64,000 nucleotides of DNA from Kitasatospora sp. NBC_01246 (GTDB taxonomy: Bacteria; Actinomycetota; Actinomycetes; Streptomycetales; Streptomycetaceae). The notes beneath the pieces are model-generated. The model saw nothing but the letters and a program-made list of their open reading frames with translations. It did not search any database and was not told the origin of the DNA. Position numbers and translations under genes: made by a program. Location: the NCBI RefSeq assembly GCF_036226505.1, contig NZ_CP108484.1, forward strand, positions 3,906,001 through 3,970,000, in the 5' to 3' direction. Of the stretch, positions 1-9,380 are shown in pieces. Within the stretch, counting starts at the first letter, position 1. Each line of letters starts with the position of its first letter.

Positions 1-28
1 TGACTTGGTCCGGACCAGCGGCGCCGGC

Positions 29-889
29 TCAGGGCCCGTGAGTGCCCTGCGGCGCGGTCGGGTGGAGGGTGCGGCAGCCGGCGTCGGCCCAGCGGCGGGC
101 CCGGCCGGGGGCGTTGGTGATCAGGCCGTCGGCGTCCCGGTCGGTCATCAGCTGCCAGGACGCCTCGTCGTCCAGCGTCCAGACGTAGACCTCGCGGCCG
201 GCCGCGCGCTCGGCGGCGATCCGGTCGGCGGTGGCCAGCGCCCCCTCCAGGGCGATGCCGTGCAGCGGCAGGTCACCGGGGTCGTCGGCGAGCGAGGCGC
301 CCTGGATGAGGACCACCGGCAGGGCGGGGGCGGCGGCGTGGGCCTGGCGCAGGTGCTCGGCGGAGAACGAGTACAGGTAGACCCGGGCGCCGCTGCCGGC
401 GGCGATCCGGGCGATCCGGGCGACGTCCTCGGCCCGCTGCCACTTGATCTCCATCAGCAGCGTCACGGGGCTGCCGGCGAGCCGCTTCAGCAGGTGCTCC
501 AGCGTCGGCACGGCCTCGGCCGGGCCGGGGCCGACGGTCACCCGCAGCTCGGCGACCTGAGCGGCGGTCAGGTCCGCGACGGCGCCGTGGCCGTCGGTGG
601 TGCGGTCCACGGTGGGGTCGTGCATCAGGACCGGCACGCCGTCCCGGGTGGTCTGGACGTCGGTCTCCAGCCAGTCGGCGCCCTGGTCGAGGGCCGTCTC
701 GAAGGAGCCCATGGTGTTCTCGGGGGCGTCGAGCGGGGCGCCCCGGTGGCCGATCACCGTCGGGGCGTCGCAGCTCCGCTCGGCCGCGACCGGACGGGCG
801 CGGAGCTCGGGGGCGGGGGCGCAGCCGCCGGCCAGCACCGCGAGGGCGGCGAGGACGGCCGCGTGGGCGGTGCGGGGCGAGGCGGTCAC
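29..889 (-). CDS. Glycerophosphodiester phosphodiesterase, lipoprotein
   Basis: The 286-residue product starts at GTG with a GGAG box about 10 nt upstream. An N-terminal hydrophobic stretch ends in a lipobox (LAGGC, Cys23), so it is probably a lipid-anchored extracellular enzyme. The GDPD TIM-barrel signature is complete: IGHRG (His48), APENT (Glu57), the metal pair ETD (Glu75, Asp77) and MHDPT (His90). The family hydrolyses glycerophosphodiesters to glycerol-3-phosphate and an alcohol. The gene is monocistronic as far as the window shows. The stretch from 890 to 1100, up to the end of the toxin/immunity operon, holds no gene that I can see. Confidence 0.9.
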   Translation of the reverse strand: MTASPRTAHAAVLAALAVLAGGCAPAPELRARPVAAERSCDAPTVIGHRGAPLDAPENTMGSFETALDQGADWLETDVQTTRDGVPVLMHDPTVDRTTDGHGAVADLTAAQVAELRVTVGPGPAEAVPTLEHLLKRLAGSPVTLLMEIKWQRAEDVARIARIAAGSGARVYLYSFSAEHLRQAHAAAPALPVVLIQGASLADDPGDLPLHGIALEGALATADRIAAERAAGREVYVWTLDDEASWQLMTDRDADGLITNAPGRARRWADAGCRTLHPTAPQGTHGP

Positions 890-1100
890 GGCTCGGGCTC
901 CAGCTCTGGTTCGGACACCGGGCGGACGCGGGTGTCCGGCGGGGTGCCGGGCGTCCGGGACATCGTCGACGCGTCGGCGGGGGATCAGCGAACCGGTCCG
1001 ACAACCTGACCGTGCCGGCGGTCGCCTCCAGCGTGCGCCCGCCGCCCGCTCCGGCCCGGCGGCGGCGCACCGCGGGTCACCCGGACGCGCCGCCCCGGCG

Positions 1101-2405
1101 TCACAGCAGACCGTCCCACAGCTGCTCGACGATGACGGCCCACCAGTTCTCCGGGTCGTCGAAGACCGTCGGGTCGATCGCCGCCAGAGCGCGCTGCAGC
1201 TCGGCGACGGCGGTGCCGGCGGCCCGCGGGTCCAGCCCGGGCAGACCGGGCAGCCACCCGGCGAACAGGGCCAGGCTGCGGACGAAGGCCGCCGGCCCGG
1301 CGTTGCAGTGCCGGGCGGTGGCGTAGTCGGGGTCGACGGCCCGGACGGCGCCGCAGGCGGTGTCCAGGGCGATCAGCGCCCAGCCGTCCGTCCCGAGCAG
1401 CAGTTGCGGGGCCAGTGCGAGGCGCTCCCGCTCGGCCACCCGGGTGCCGCGGCCGGTCTGCGCCAGGTGGGCGGCGAGCGGCGGCAGCACCGTACCGGGC
1501 CGGGTGCCGTCGGCGATGGCGTCCGGCCGCGGGTGGTGCAGCGCGAAGAAGCCCTCGACCGCGACGGGCACGCCGACCGTCAGCAGTACCCGGGCGGTGG
1601 CCTCCGGCAGGTCGGCCCGGGCGACGTCGGCCGGGTCGAAGCGCCGGACGCCGCCGGCGCCGAAGCGTTCCACCAGCAGCGCCGCGAGCCCGTCGTCCGC
1701 TCCGGCGGCCGGGGCCGGGCCGCCGCGCGGGAAGGGCACCCGGTTGCGGACCGGTCCGCCGGGCTCGGCCGGGAGCGCGCGGACGGCCGCCGCCCGGTGG
1801 TCGAAGCGCGGTCCGTAGGACAGCTCGGCCTCCACCCGGGCGCCCGGCAGCTCGGCGGCCAGCGCGTACGCCCAGTAGCCGCCGGGCAGCGCGCTCAGCC
1901 GCAGGTCGGTGCGGACGGCCAGCACGTCCTCCGGGCGGACGCCCCGCTCGCGCAGCCACCACCAGCCGCGCAGCGCCGGGTGCGGCAGCCCGGGCGCCGA
2001 GCGCAGCGCCAGCGAGCGGACCTCGCCGAGGTCGTCACGGTAGGTCAGCTCGGCCCGGGTGCCCCGGCCGGTGGACGGCGGCCGGGCCGGGTCGTGGGCG
2101 CCGGCGCCCACGAAGTCCCGGTAGAGCGCGGTCACCTCGTCCACCGGTACGGACGGCCAGACGGTGAACCGCCCGGTGATCCGGTCCACCACCGCACAGG
2201 CCGCCCCCACCTCCTCGGGTGCGCGCCGCTCCCCCGTCAGCGGGTCGACCCCCACCGGCGAGGGCTCCGCCCAGACCACCCAGCCGAGGTCGAACTCGTG
2301 CGAGTGCACCCGCCGGCTCCCGGTCGAGCCGTCGGCGGAGGCCCTCGGCAGCTCGCCGTTGATCCAGCGGTGGGCGGCCTCGACCGCCTGCGCGCGGGTG
2401 GTCAC
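1101..2405 (-). CDS. YrhB/SUKH-4-type immunity protein (two-domain)
   Basis: I start at GTG 2405 (VTTRAQAVEAAHRW), which has AAGGAG 10 nt upstream; a longer reading frame to 2483 reads through this ribosome site and is unlikely. The product has 434 residues. The first ~130 resemble YrhB/Imm35-like immunity domains (a start rich in Trp/Ala, then EFDLGWVVW). The last ~200 resemble SUKH-4 immunity proteins (LLLGTDGWALIALDT, then a VDPDY-type motif and a Trp-rich end). By position, as the last gene after a WXG100 protein and a toxin, it probably neutralises the toxin encoded at 2568-5438. The domain assignment is by eye and should be taken as probable. Confidence 0.7.
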   Translation of the reverse strand: MTTRAQAVEAAHRWINGELPRASADGSTGSRRVHSHEFDLGWVVWAEPSPVGVDPLTGERRAPEEVGAACAVVDRITGRFTVWPSVPVDEVTALYRDFVGAGAHDPARPPSTGRGTRAELTYRDDLGEVRSLALRSAPGLPHPALRGWWWLRERGVRPEDVLAVRTDLRLSALPGGYWAYALAAELPGARVEAELSYGPRFDHRAAAVRALPAEPGGPVRNRVPFPRGGPAPAAGADDGLAALLVERFGAGGVRRFDPADVARADLPEATARVLLTVGVPVAVEGFFALHHPRPDAIADGTRPGTVLPPLAAHLAQTGRGTRVAERERLALAPQLLLGTDGWALIALDTACGAVRAVDPDYATARHCNAGPAAFVRSLALFAGWLPGLPGLDPRAAGTAVAELQRALAAIDPTVFDDPENWWAVIVEQLWDGLL

Positions 2406-2567
2406 AGGGTGGTGCTCCTTGCATGGACGCGGGCCGGGAGGGGCGCGCGGGCGGAGAGGGGCGGACGGAGGGTCACCGGGCACCGCCGGTCAGCGGCCCC
2501 GACGCGGCGCCCGGCGGCTGCCGCCGGCCGGCGGCAGCCGCCGGCTCGGGACGGCTCAGGACGGCGG

Positions 2568-5438
2568 TCACCGGGCGCCGCTCGTCGCCGGCTCCGGACG
2601 GCGCGCGGCGAGGTCGAGCGGGCACCCGTCCGGGTCGAGGGCGATCGCCCAGAGGCCGTGGGCGGCGTCGTGCAGCGGCTCGGCCCCCCGGCGGCCGACC
2701 TGGTGGTCGAGGTAGGTCACGGTGTCCCGGTGGTTGACGGCGTTCCAGGCGTGCGGACGACCGAAGCCGTCCAGGGTGAGCAGCACGGCCTGGGCGCCTT
2801 GGCCGGCCCGCCGCAGTTCGCCGGTGAGACGGCCGAAGGCCGGGCCGCCGTCGCCGAGGTCGCGGAAGGGCGCGCCGAGTTCGCGTTCGGCACGGTCCCG
2901 GCCGCCGCGCTCCCCCGCGTCGCCCTCGGTGGGGATCCGGGGCGCGGCGCAGGTCGGGCGGCCGGTGAAGGTGTCGACGGCGGACAGCGCGATCTCCAGG
3001 CTGTTGTTCGCCCGGCCCGGGGCGTGCGGGCCGTCGGCGTTGACCACCTCCGTCCAGCCGCCGGCCGCCGGGTCGGGGTGGCGGACGGGCAGACCGGCCG
3101 CGTCCCGGGGCGCCCGGCGCTCGACCTCGCGCTGGTGCTCCGGGTCGACCGGGGCCAGGCCGCCGGGCAGTCCGTAGGGGCGGCTGTCGGCGATGGTCCG
3201 CAGGCGCGCCTGGAACTCCTCCTCGGCGCCGCCCCGCAGGGCGCGCCGGGCCAGCTGGAGCGCCAGGGCGTGCGCGGTGGCGACCGGGACGGCGGCCCAG
3301 GCCAGGCTGTCCCCGCCCTCGACCGGGGAGCCGCCGGGGCGCCGGCGGTGGTCCTCCGGGTGTTCCTCGGGGCGGCCGGGGCCGGCGACCGGCGGGGCCG
3401 ACGGCGGCAGGACGGTCACCGGGCCGGGCGCGGTGACCGGGTGCGGGGTGCCGGTGGCCCCCCGCGGGGCGCCCGCGCCCACCCCGGCGCCCGGCCGGCC
3501 CTCGGCGGGCGCCTGCTGTCCGGAGGCGGGGGCGCCGGGGTGGCCGGACGCGCCCGGGGCCCCGGCCGCCGGGGTGCCCGGGCCGGGGACGACGACCGGG
3601 CCGACCGCGCCCACGGGCCCGGCCGGGACGGCGCCGGGGGCGCCCCCGGCGGCGGGCGGTCCGGCGCCGACCCCGCTGCCGAACGGCGCCGGACCGTGCC
3701 CGGCCGCCACCGGGCCCGGGTAGGAACCGCCGGACGGGCCGGCCAGCGGACCGGGGCCGGTCGGCCCGGCGGCCACCGGAACGGTGAACTGGGCGCCGTA
3801 GGAGGTGCCGTGCGGGCCGCCCTGGGCGGGTCCGCCGCCCGACGGCACGTCCGGCGCGCCGAGGTGCGAGGGCGCGGCGGGGGCCTGCGGTGCGGGCGGC
3901 GCGAGCACCGAGTCGGTCCGTACGGTCACGGGCGCGCCGCCGCCACCCCCGGGGTGGGCGGGCGGCAGGTGGTAGTCGTCGTCGGCCCGGCCGCCGTAGC
4001 CGACCGCGCCGCCACCGCCACCACCGTCGCCGCCGCCACCACTGGCGAACTGTGCCGGGGCGGCCGGACGGCCCGGGCCGTCCGGCGTCCGGTCGCCGCC
4101 GGCCGAACCGGTCCGCAGCGGCCCCGTACCGCCCCCGTCCGGGGTCCGGTCCGGGTGCTCCCCCGGACCGCCCGGGCCGGGGCGGCCGGCGCCGTCCATC
4201 ACGACCACGCCGTCCGGCCCGGCCCCGGGGACGCCGGGCGCCCCGGGTGCGCCCGGCAGCACCGCGCCCGGCCCGTCGGCGAGCGGCCCGCCCGGTTTGC
4301 CGTCCAGTCCGTGGCCGTTCCCGCGGCCCGCCGCGGGGTCGGTCAGCGGTATGCCGCGGACCTCCTTGCCGTCCTTGTCGGTCAGCACCGGCAGGCCGTC
4401 CCTGCCCAGCACCGGCCGCCCCTGCTCGTCCACCTTCACGGCGAGGTCCTCGACCCCCACCACCGGCTTGCCGTCCGGGCCCTGGACGACGAGCAGCCCG
4501 CTCGGGTCCGTCACCGTCGTGCCGTCGGCCCGGACGATGACCGGGTCTCCGTGCTCGTCGAGCACCGGTCGGCCGGCCTCGTCGAGCTTGACCGCCAGCC
4601 CCGGCACGCCGACCACGGGCCGGCCGTCCTGACCGAGCACCACCGCCAGGCCCGCGCCGTCCGCGCCCAGCACGCCCGGCTCGCCGAGCACGGCGGGCAG
4701 CCCGGCGGCGACCGGGTCGAAGGCCCCGCCGGTGAACGACGCCGGACGCACCCCCGGGACGCCGCCCGGCGCGAGGCGCAGCAGCGCGACCACGGCGGGC
4801 TCCTTGAGCGTGCCGTCCAGCCCGTCCTTCATCGCCCGGCCGAGCTCGTCCAGCAGGCCGCCGATCTTCAGCCCGGCGGACTCGACGGCGGCGGCCGCCA
4901 CCGCTTCGGCGACGTGTTCGGTGGCAGCGTCGCGCACCCCGGCCGCCACCGCGCCGAGGCCCTGCCGCAGCCCGCCGAAGACCCCGCCGGGCGCCGCTCC
5001 GTCGCCGCGGGTGGCGGTGGCGACCTCGGCCGCGGCCGCCTTGGCCCGGGCCGCCTGCTCCTCGGCCTTCTTCAGCTCGGCGGCCAGCTCGGTGAGGGTG
5101 GCGACGAGGTCGGCCTTGCAGCTGTCGACGGCCCGGGCGGCCTTGTCGAAGGCGCCGGCCACCAGGATCGTGGCGCTGTGCGCGTCGTCCAGGTGGCCGG
5201 TGCCGCGGCCGCTGAACGCCCGCCAGTACTCGCCGAAGGCGTCCACCGCGCGGCCGGAGTTCTCCCCGGTGACGCGCTTGGCGGAGTCCCCGCCGCGCTT
5301 GCCGAGGCGCTCGGCCTCGACGCCGAAGTCGCGCCAGAGGCCGGCCGCCCTGCGCAGCCCGTCCTCGTCGGCCTGCGGCCACTGGTGGCCGGTCCTGGCC
5401 AGCAGCGGTGCCAGCTCCTCGGGCAGCTTGCGGGACAT
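2568..5438 (-). CDS. WXG/PPE-like polymorphic toxin with C-terminal papain-fold (Tox-PL, glutamine deamidase-like) domain
   Basis: ATG 5438 (MSRKLPEEL) follows GGGGGAAG; the extension to 5537 runs through tandem repeats and is rejected. The 956-residue protein has an alpha-helical N-terminal ~150 residues of the type VII secretion (WXG100/LXG) kind, a stretch of beta repeats (pattern VVxGxDGxPVVGVxGLxVKxDExGRPVL, ~250-380), a long Pro/Gly linker and a C-terminal toxin domain from ~800. That domain has the Tox-PL order: NNxLEIALxAVDTFTGRPT, then RPHAWNAVN (His896), then YLDHQVG (Asp911). Where a Cys nucleophile is expected after NN, this copy has Ser813 (AGC). Family members deamidate or cleave target proteins. 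The partner WXG100 gene lies upstream and the immunity gene downstream. Confidence 0.8.
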   Translation of the reverse strand: MSRKLPEELAPLLARTGHQWPQADEDGLRRAAGLWRDFGVEAERLGKRGGDSAKRVTGENSGRAVDAFGEYWRAFSGRGTGHLDDAHSATILVAGAFDKAARAVDSCKADLVATLTELAAELKKAEEQAARAKAAAAEVATATRGDGAAPGGVFGGLRQGLGAVAAGVRDAATEHVAEAVAAAAVESAGLKIGGLLDELGRAMKDGLDGTLKEPAVVALLRLAPGGVPGVRPASFTGGAFDPVAAGLPAVLGEPGVLGADGAGLAVVLGQDGRPVVGVPGLAVKLDEAGRPVLDEHGDPVIVRADGTTVTDPSGLLVVQGPDGKPVVGVEDLAVKVDEQGRPVLGRDGLPVLTDKDGKEVRGIPLTDPAAGRGNGHGLDGKPGGPLADGPGAVLPGAPGAPGVPGAGPDGVVVMDGAGRPGPGGPGEHPDRTPDGGGTGPLRTGSAGGDRTPDGPGRPAAPAQFASGGGGDGGGGGGAVGYGGRADDDYHLPPAHPGGGGGAPVTVRTDSVLAPPAPQAPAAPSHLGAPDVPSGGGPAQGGPHGTSYGAQFTVPVAAGPTGPGPLAGPSGGSYPGPVAAGHGPAPFGSGVGAGPPAAGGAPGAVPAGPVGAVGPVVVPGPGTPAAGAPGASGHPGAPASGQQAPAEGRPGAGVGAGAPRGATGTPHPVTAPGPVTVLPPSAPPVAGPGRPEEHPEDHRRRPGGSPVEGGDSLAWAAVPVATAHALALQLARRALRGGAEEEFQARLRTIADSRPYGLPGGLAPVDPEHQREVERRAPRDAAGLPVRHPDPAAGGWTEVVNADGPHAPGRANNSLEIALSAVDTFTGRPTCAAPRIPTEGDAGERGGRDRAERELGAPFRDLGDGGPAFGRLTGELRRAGQGAQAVLLTLDGFGRPHAWNAVNHRDTVTYLDHQVGRRGAEPLHDAAHGLWAIALDPDGCPLDLAARRPEPATSGAR

Positions 5439-5449
5439 GCGCTTCCCCC

Positions 5450-5533
5450 TTCGACGTACGGACTTCGACGTACGGACCGCGGCGTGCGGACTTCGGTGTG
5501 CGGGCCACGGCGTGCGGGCCACGGCGTGGCGGA
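5450..5533. repeat. Six imperfect 14-bp tandem repeats
   Basis: Six consecutive 14-bp units follow the toxin start codon upstream; units 1 and 2 are identical (TTCGACGTACGGAC), and units 3-6 drift (CGCGGCGTGCGGAC, TTCGGTGTGCGGGC, CACGGCGTGCGGGC, CACGGCGTGGCGGA). They occupy the 181-bp gap between the WXG100 gene and the toxin gene. Confidence 0.85.
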
Positions 5534-5619
5534 GCACGGCGGCGACGGAACACGGGGTGCCGACCGCCGCGCACGGACCGCGTCACCCGCGGTCCGCGTC
5601 CGGCGGACGGCCCCGGCCG

Positions 5620-6036
5620 TCAGGCCGACCTGTCCTTGGGGACGGTCGTACGGGCCCCCGGGGTTGCCGCGGGCGTCACCGGCCCGCCCTGCCCCGCCGC
5701 GCCGCCGAAGCCGGCGGCCGCCGCGGTCTCCGCGTCGACGGTCCGCTCGGCCATGGTGTGCAGCCCCGAGCCGACCTGCCCCAGCTGCCCGGCCAGCCCG
5801 CGCAGACCGCCGAGCAGACCGCCGCGCGCGTCCTTGTAGGCGGCGGCGAATCCGCTGCCCGGCCGGTCCTGCCCCCACGGGCTGCCGAGCGCCGCGAGCG
5901 ACTGCTCCAAGGTGCTGGCGGCCTTCCCGAAGTCCTCCGAGATCTTTTCGAACTCGCGCCCCTCACCGTGCAGTTCCCACGGTTTGAGGGCGAAGGTGCC
6001 GCCTCCGGCATCGCCGTTGCCACTGCCGCTCGCCAT
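5620..6036 (-). CDS. WXG100-like type VII secretion protein
   Basis: ATG 6036 has GGGGAGG 7 nt upstream, better than the in-frame start at 6069. The 138-residue product is mostly helical, with an N-terminal Gly-rich tip, FEKISEDFGKAASTLEQSL, a turn at SPWGQDRPGSGF (in place of a strict WXG) and a second helix ending in ERTVDAETA. This is the usual streptomycete form of an ESX/WXG100 partner. It is the first gene of the toxin operon and probably escorts the toxin to a type VII secretion machine encoded elsewhere. The C-terminal ~25 residues are Ala/Pro-rich. Confidence 0.75.
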   Translation of the reverse strand: MASGSGNGDAGGGTFALKPWELHGEGREFEKISEDFGKAASTLEQSLAALGSPWGQDRPGSGFAAAYKDARGGLLGGLRGLAGQLGQVGSGLHTMAERTVDAETAAAAGFGGAAGQGGPVTPAATPGARTTVPKDRSA

Positions 6037-6218
6037 CCCCGTACCTCCCCGTAGCGGACCGGCCGCCATCCTAGAGGGGCGGCCGGTCCGGGCCGCAGCG
6101 CGCCGGAGACCTCTTCACCCCGCCTTCACCTCGCCCGACGGCGGCTCCGACCGCCGCCGCTCGGCGAAACCACCGCAAATGCCCCGCCCGCAGGCGGTTC
6201 GCACCGCCGTGAAGGCTC

Positions 6219-6224
6219 TACCCT
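6219..6224 (+). promoter_or_regulatory. -10 hexamer TACCCT, leaderless start
   Basis: TACCCT is followed by six bases and then the GTG start at 6231, so transcription should begin at or next to the start codon. No ribosome site precedes the GTG. Confidence 0.55.
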
Positions 6225-6230
6225 TGCCGG

Positions 6231-7130
6231 GTGGCAGCAGCAGAGACCTCCAAGAAGAAGACCAAGGCCGGCGCGACCCCGGTCGACCTCGCGATGCCGA
6301 CCCTGCGCGTCGAGGCCCCGCTCGACGCCCCGCGCCCCGAGGTCCCGCTCGACTTCCCCCGGGCCTGGGTCGAATTCGCCGACCCGGCCGACGAGGAGCA
6401 GGTCTTCCGCTGCGACCTCACCTGGCTGACCTCCCGCTGGACGTGCATCTTCGGCCGGGGCTGCCAGGGCATCCGCGAGGGCCGCGGCGAGTCGGACGGC
6501 TGCTGCACGCTCGGCGCGCACTACTCGGACGAGGACGACGAGCGGCGCGTGGCCGGCCACGCGGCCCGGCTGACGCCCGAGATCTGGGAGAACCACGCGC
6601 ACGGCACCGACGCCAAGGGCCGGATCCGGCTCGACGGCGGCATCACCATGTTCGACGAGGACGGCGACCGGCAGACCCGCCGGGTCAACGGCGCCTGCCT
6701 CTTCCTCAACAGCCCCGGCTTCGCCGGCGGCGCCGGCTGCGCGCTGCACACCCTCGCCCTCACGGAGGGCAAGGAACCGCTGGAGACCAAGCCGGACGTC
6801 TGCTGGCAGCTCCCGGTGCGGCGCACCTACGACTGGATCGACCGCCCGGACGACACCCGCTACCTCCAGGTCACCATCGGCGAGTACGACCGCCGCGGCT
6901 GGGGCCCGGGCGGCCACGACCTGCACTGGTGGTGCACCGGCAGCCCGGACGCGCACACCGGCCCGGACCCGGTGTACATCAGCTACCGCCCCGAGCTCAC
7001 CGAGCTGATGGGCAAGGCCGGGTACGAGGTGCTGGCCGGCCTCTGCGAGCAGCGGATCGCCACCAAGGGCGACCGCAAGGTGGCGCCGCACCCGGCCGAC
7101 CCGGGCCGGAAGCCGGGCCGCAGGAAGTAG
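6231..7130 (+). CDS. Cysteine-cluster protein (YkgJ/DUF3109-like)
   Basis: The product has 299 residues and starts at GTG with no ribosome site but a -10 box 6 nt upstream. A Lys/Ala-rich N-terminus leads into a cysteine set: Cys61, Cys72, Cys78, Cys91 and Cys92 (patterns [24 protein letters not shown]), then later Cys in NGACLF, GAGCALH and KPDVCWQLP. This order resembles the metal-binding YkgJ/DUF3109 cysteine-cluster families, which are thought to bind Zn or Fe-S. The C-terminus is basic (GRKPGRRK). It stands alone on the plus strand between two minus-strand operons. I do not know its function. Confidence 0.65.
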   Translation: MAAAETSKKKTKAGATPVDLAMPTLRVEAPLDAPRPEVPLDFPRAWVEFADPADEEQVFRCDLTWLTSRWTCIFGRGCQGIREGRGESDGCCTLGAHYSDEDDERRVAGHAARLTPEIWENHAHGTDAKGRIRLDGGITMFDEDGDRQTRRVNGACLFLNSPGFAGGAGCALHTLALTEGKEPLETKPDVCWQLPVRRTYDWIDRPDDTRYLQVTIGEYDRRGWGPGGHDLHWWCTGSPDAHTGPDPVYISYRPELTELMGKAGYEVLAGLCEQRIATKGDRKVAPHPADPGRKPGRRK

Positions 7131-7186
7131 CCCGCCGGAACGCCCTCGCCGCCGCCCGGCGCCCCACCGCCACGTGTCGATGCCGC

Positions 7187-8356
7187 CTACTTGTCGATGT
7201 CGCCGACGACGAAGAACATCGAGCCCAGGATGGCCACCATGTCGGCGACCAGGGTGCCGGGCAGCAGTTCGGTGAGCGCCTGGATGTTGTTGAAGGACGC
7301 CGAGCGCAGCTTCAGCCGCCACGGCGTCTTGTCGCCGCGCGAGACCAGGTAGTAGCCGTTGACGCCGAGCGGGTTCTCCGTCCAGGCGTAGGTGCTGCCC
7401 TCGGGGGCCTTCAACACCTTGGGCAGCCGCAGGTTGACCGGGCCGGGCGCCAGCGTGGCGAGCTTGTCCAGGCAGGCGTCCGCGAGGTCCAGCGCGTTGA
7501 CGGTCTGCTCCAGCAGGCACTCGAACCGGGCCAGGCAGTCGCCCTCCTCACGGGTGACCACGGTCAGCACCGCGCGCAGCTCGTCCGAGCCGTACGCCAG
7601 GTAGGGCTCGTCGCGGCGCAGGTCGAAGTCGAGCCCGCTGGCACGCGCGATCGGGCCGCTGACCCCGTACGCCTCGGCGTGCGCCCGGCTGAGCACGCCG
7701 ACGCCGGCGGTGCGGGCCCGGAAGATCTCGTTGCCGAGGACGAGGTCCTCGAAGACCGGCAGCTGCGAGCGGACGGTGGCGATCGCCGCCCGGACCCGGC
7801 CGAGCCAGCCGGCCGGCAGGTCCTCCTTGAGGCCGCCGACCCGGTTGAACATGTAGTGCATCCGGCCGCCGGAGGCCTCCTCCAGCACGTGCTGGAGGTC
7901 CTCACGGCCGGTGAAGGCGTGGAAGATCGGGGTGATCCCGCCCAGCTCCAGCGGGTAGGAGCCGAGGAACATCAGGTGGTTGAGGACGCGGTTCAGCTCC
8001 GCGAGCAGGGTGCGGATCCAGACCGCGCGCTCGGGCACCTCCATGCCGAGCATCCGCTCGACGCCGAGCACCACGCCCAGCTCGTTGGCGAACGCGGAGA
8101 GCCAGTCGTGCCGGTTGGCCAGCATGATGATCTGCCGGTAGTCACGGGCCTCGAAGAGCTTCTCCGCGCCGCGGTGCATGTAGCCGATCACCGGCTCCGC
8201 GGTGACGATCCGCTCGCCGTCCAGCACCAGCTTCAGCCGCAGCACACCGTGGGTCGCCGGGTGCTGCGGGCCGATATTGAGCACCATGTCGGTGCTGCCC
8301 GCCGCGCCGGTGAAGTTCTCGGCTCCCGCCCCGATGCCGACCGTGGTCTCCCTCAT
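7187..8356 (-). CDS. nuoD: NADH-quinone oxidoreductase subunit D paralogue (NuoD2)
   Basis: The 389-residue protein aligns along its length with complex I 49-kDa subunits: [15 protein letters not shown] (His36 matches the quinone-site His), GYMHRGAEK (Arg62), [29 protein letters not shown], and the C-terminal [25 protein letters not shown] spread and VVGDIDK end. No other nuo gene lies nearby, so it is an isolated paralogue of the main complex. Two residues stand out: HRG where I recall actinobacterial NuoD having HTG, and Trp85 (RHDW) where canonical subunits have the quinone-contacting Tyr (DY). The ATG at 8356 overlaps the TGA of the upstream methyltransferase by 4 nt, so I prefer it to the ATG at 8374; the two are probably translationally coupled. 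Confidence 0.85.
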   Translation of the reverse strand: MRETTVGIGAGAENFTGAAGSTDMVLNIGPQHPATHGVLRLKLVLDGERIVTAEPVIGYMHRGAEKLFEARDYRQIIMLANRHDWLSAFANELGVVLGVERMLGMEVPERAVWIRTLLAELNRVLNHLMFLGSYPLELGGITPIFHAFTGREDLQHVLEEASGGRMHYMFNRVGGLKEDLPAGWLGRVRAAIATVRSQLPVFEDLVLGNEIFRARTAGVGVLSRAHAEAYGVSGPIARASGLDFDLRRDEPYLAYGSDELRAVLTVVTREEGDCLARFECLLEQTVNALDLADACLDKLATLAPGPVNLRLPKVLKAPEGSTYAWTENPLGVNGYYLVSRGDKTPWRLKLRSASFNNIQALTELLPGTLVADMVAILGSMFFVVGDIDK

Positions 8357-9372
8357 GACCCGAGAGTCTGCCATCCCCCGAGGCCGGCGAGGGTCTCCGG
8401 TACCGGCATGCGGACGGCCTGGGCGAGCCAGCCGAACGCGCCCAGGCCCGCAGGGTCGGTCAGCTCGGCGGCCTCCCCGGCGCCGCCGAGCGCCCGCAGG
8501 TAGGCCGCCGGGTCGGTGGACGCCAGCGCCAGCGGCGGTCGGGCACCGTTCACGCCGAGCGCCCGCAGCGCCTCGCGCTGCGTTGTCCACAGGCTGTGGA
8601 CGGCGGGCGCGGCCACCGCGTCCAGCGCCACGTGCGCGGTGAGGTCGCAGGTGCCGTCCGGCACCGGGCGCACCTCCCGGCCCGCCCGGAACCCGGTCAG
8701 GGTGGGGAGGGGCGGGCGGCTCGCGGCGGTGTGCCCGTAGTCCGCCGCGACCGCGAGACCGCGCTCCAGCCCGGCGACGGCCGAGGCCCAGACGGCGTCG
8801 CGCGGGGCGCCGAACTCCACGACGTCCCCCGGCTCGGGGGCCGGCCACCAGCGCGCGGCCCAGGCGGCGTCGGCCGCGTCCACCGCGGACCCGAGCCGCT
8901 CCTCGCCGGTCGCGGTGTCCACCTCGACGTAGCGCAGCACCCCGTCCTCGTCCACCTCGCCGAGGTCCAGCGGCACGTTGTCCAGCCACTCGTTGGCGAA
9001 CAGCAGCCCGCTGACGCCGTGCGGCACCTCGTCCGTCCACAGGGCTGTGGACGGCAGTCCCGCCGGGCGGTCCGCCGCGATCTCCACCCCGTACGGCCGC
9101 AGCCGGGCCAGCACGCCGTCCGGCAGCTCGGCCAGCACACCGGTCAGCAGCTCGCCGCGGCCCGCCCCGACGTCCACGAAGGCCAGCTCCTCCGGACGGC
9201 CGAGGGCCGCGTCCACGTCCAGCAGCAGCCGGGCCACCGCGCGGGCGAACAGCGGGGAGGCGTGCACCGAGGTGCGGAAGTGCCCGGCCGGCCCCTCCGG
9301 CCTGCGGTAGAAGCCGCCGACGGGGGCGTAGAGGGCCTCTTCCATGGCGGGCCGCCACCGCATCCAAGTCAT
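8353..9372 (-). CDS. MidA/NDUFAF7-family SAM-dependent methyltransferase
   Basis: The 339-residue protein carries the SAM_MT_28 (MidA) marks in order: [14 protein letters not shown], the SAM-binding [27 protein letters not shown] and [10 protein letters not shown]. The human member NDUFAF7 dimethylates an Arg of complex I subunit NDUFS2. Here the gene overlaps nuoD2, encoding a relative of NDUFS2, by an ATGA junction. The start is ATG 9372, 8 nt after TAGCGT, with a second in-frame ATG at 9363; 9345 (MEEALY) is also possible. The gene is divergent from the histidine kinase at 9501. Confidence 0.8.
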   Translation of the reverse strand: MTWMRWRPAMEEALYAPVGGFYRRPEGPAGHFRTSVHASPLFARAVARLLLDVDAALGRPEELAFVDVGAGRGELLTGVLAELPDGVLARLRPYGVEIAADRPAGLPSTALWTDEVPHGVSGLLFANEWLDNVPLDLGEVDEDGVLRYVEVDTATGEERLGSAVDAADAAWAARWWPAPEPGDVVEFGAPRDAVWASAVAGLERGLAVAADYGHTAASRPPLPTLTGFRAGREVRPVPDGTCDLTAHVALDAVAAPAVHSLWTTQREALRALGVNGARPPLALASTDPAAYLRALGGAGEAAELTDPAGLGAFGWLAQAVRMPVPETLAGLGGWQTLGS

Positions 9373-9380
9373 GCGGCGGG

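Noticed and set aside
2473..5586. 1037-residue minus-strand frame overlapping the toxin
   Set aside because: Frame-shifted shadow of the toxin gene, Arg-rich low-complexity product.
597..5987. 1796-residue open frame on the plus strand
   Set aside because: It is the antisense shadow of the toxin operon in very GC-rich DNA; composition is Arg/Ala/Gly noise and no domain or ribosome site supports it.
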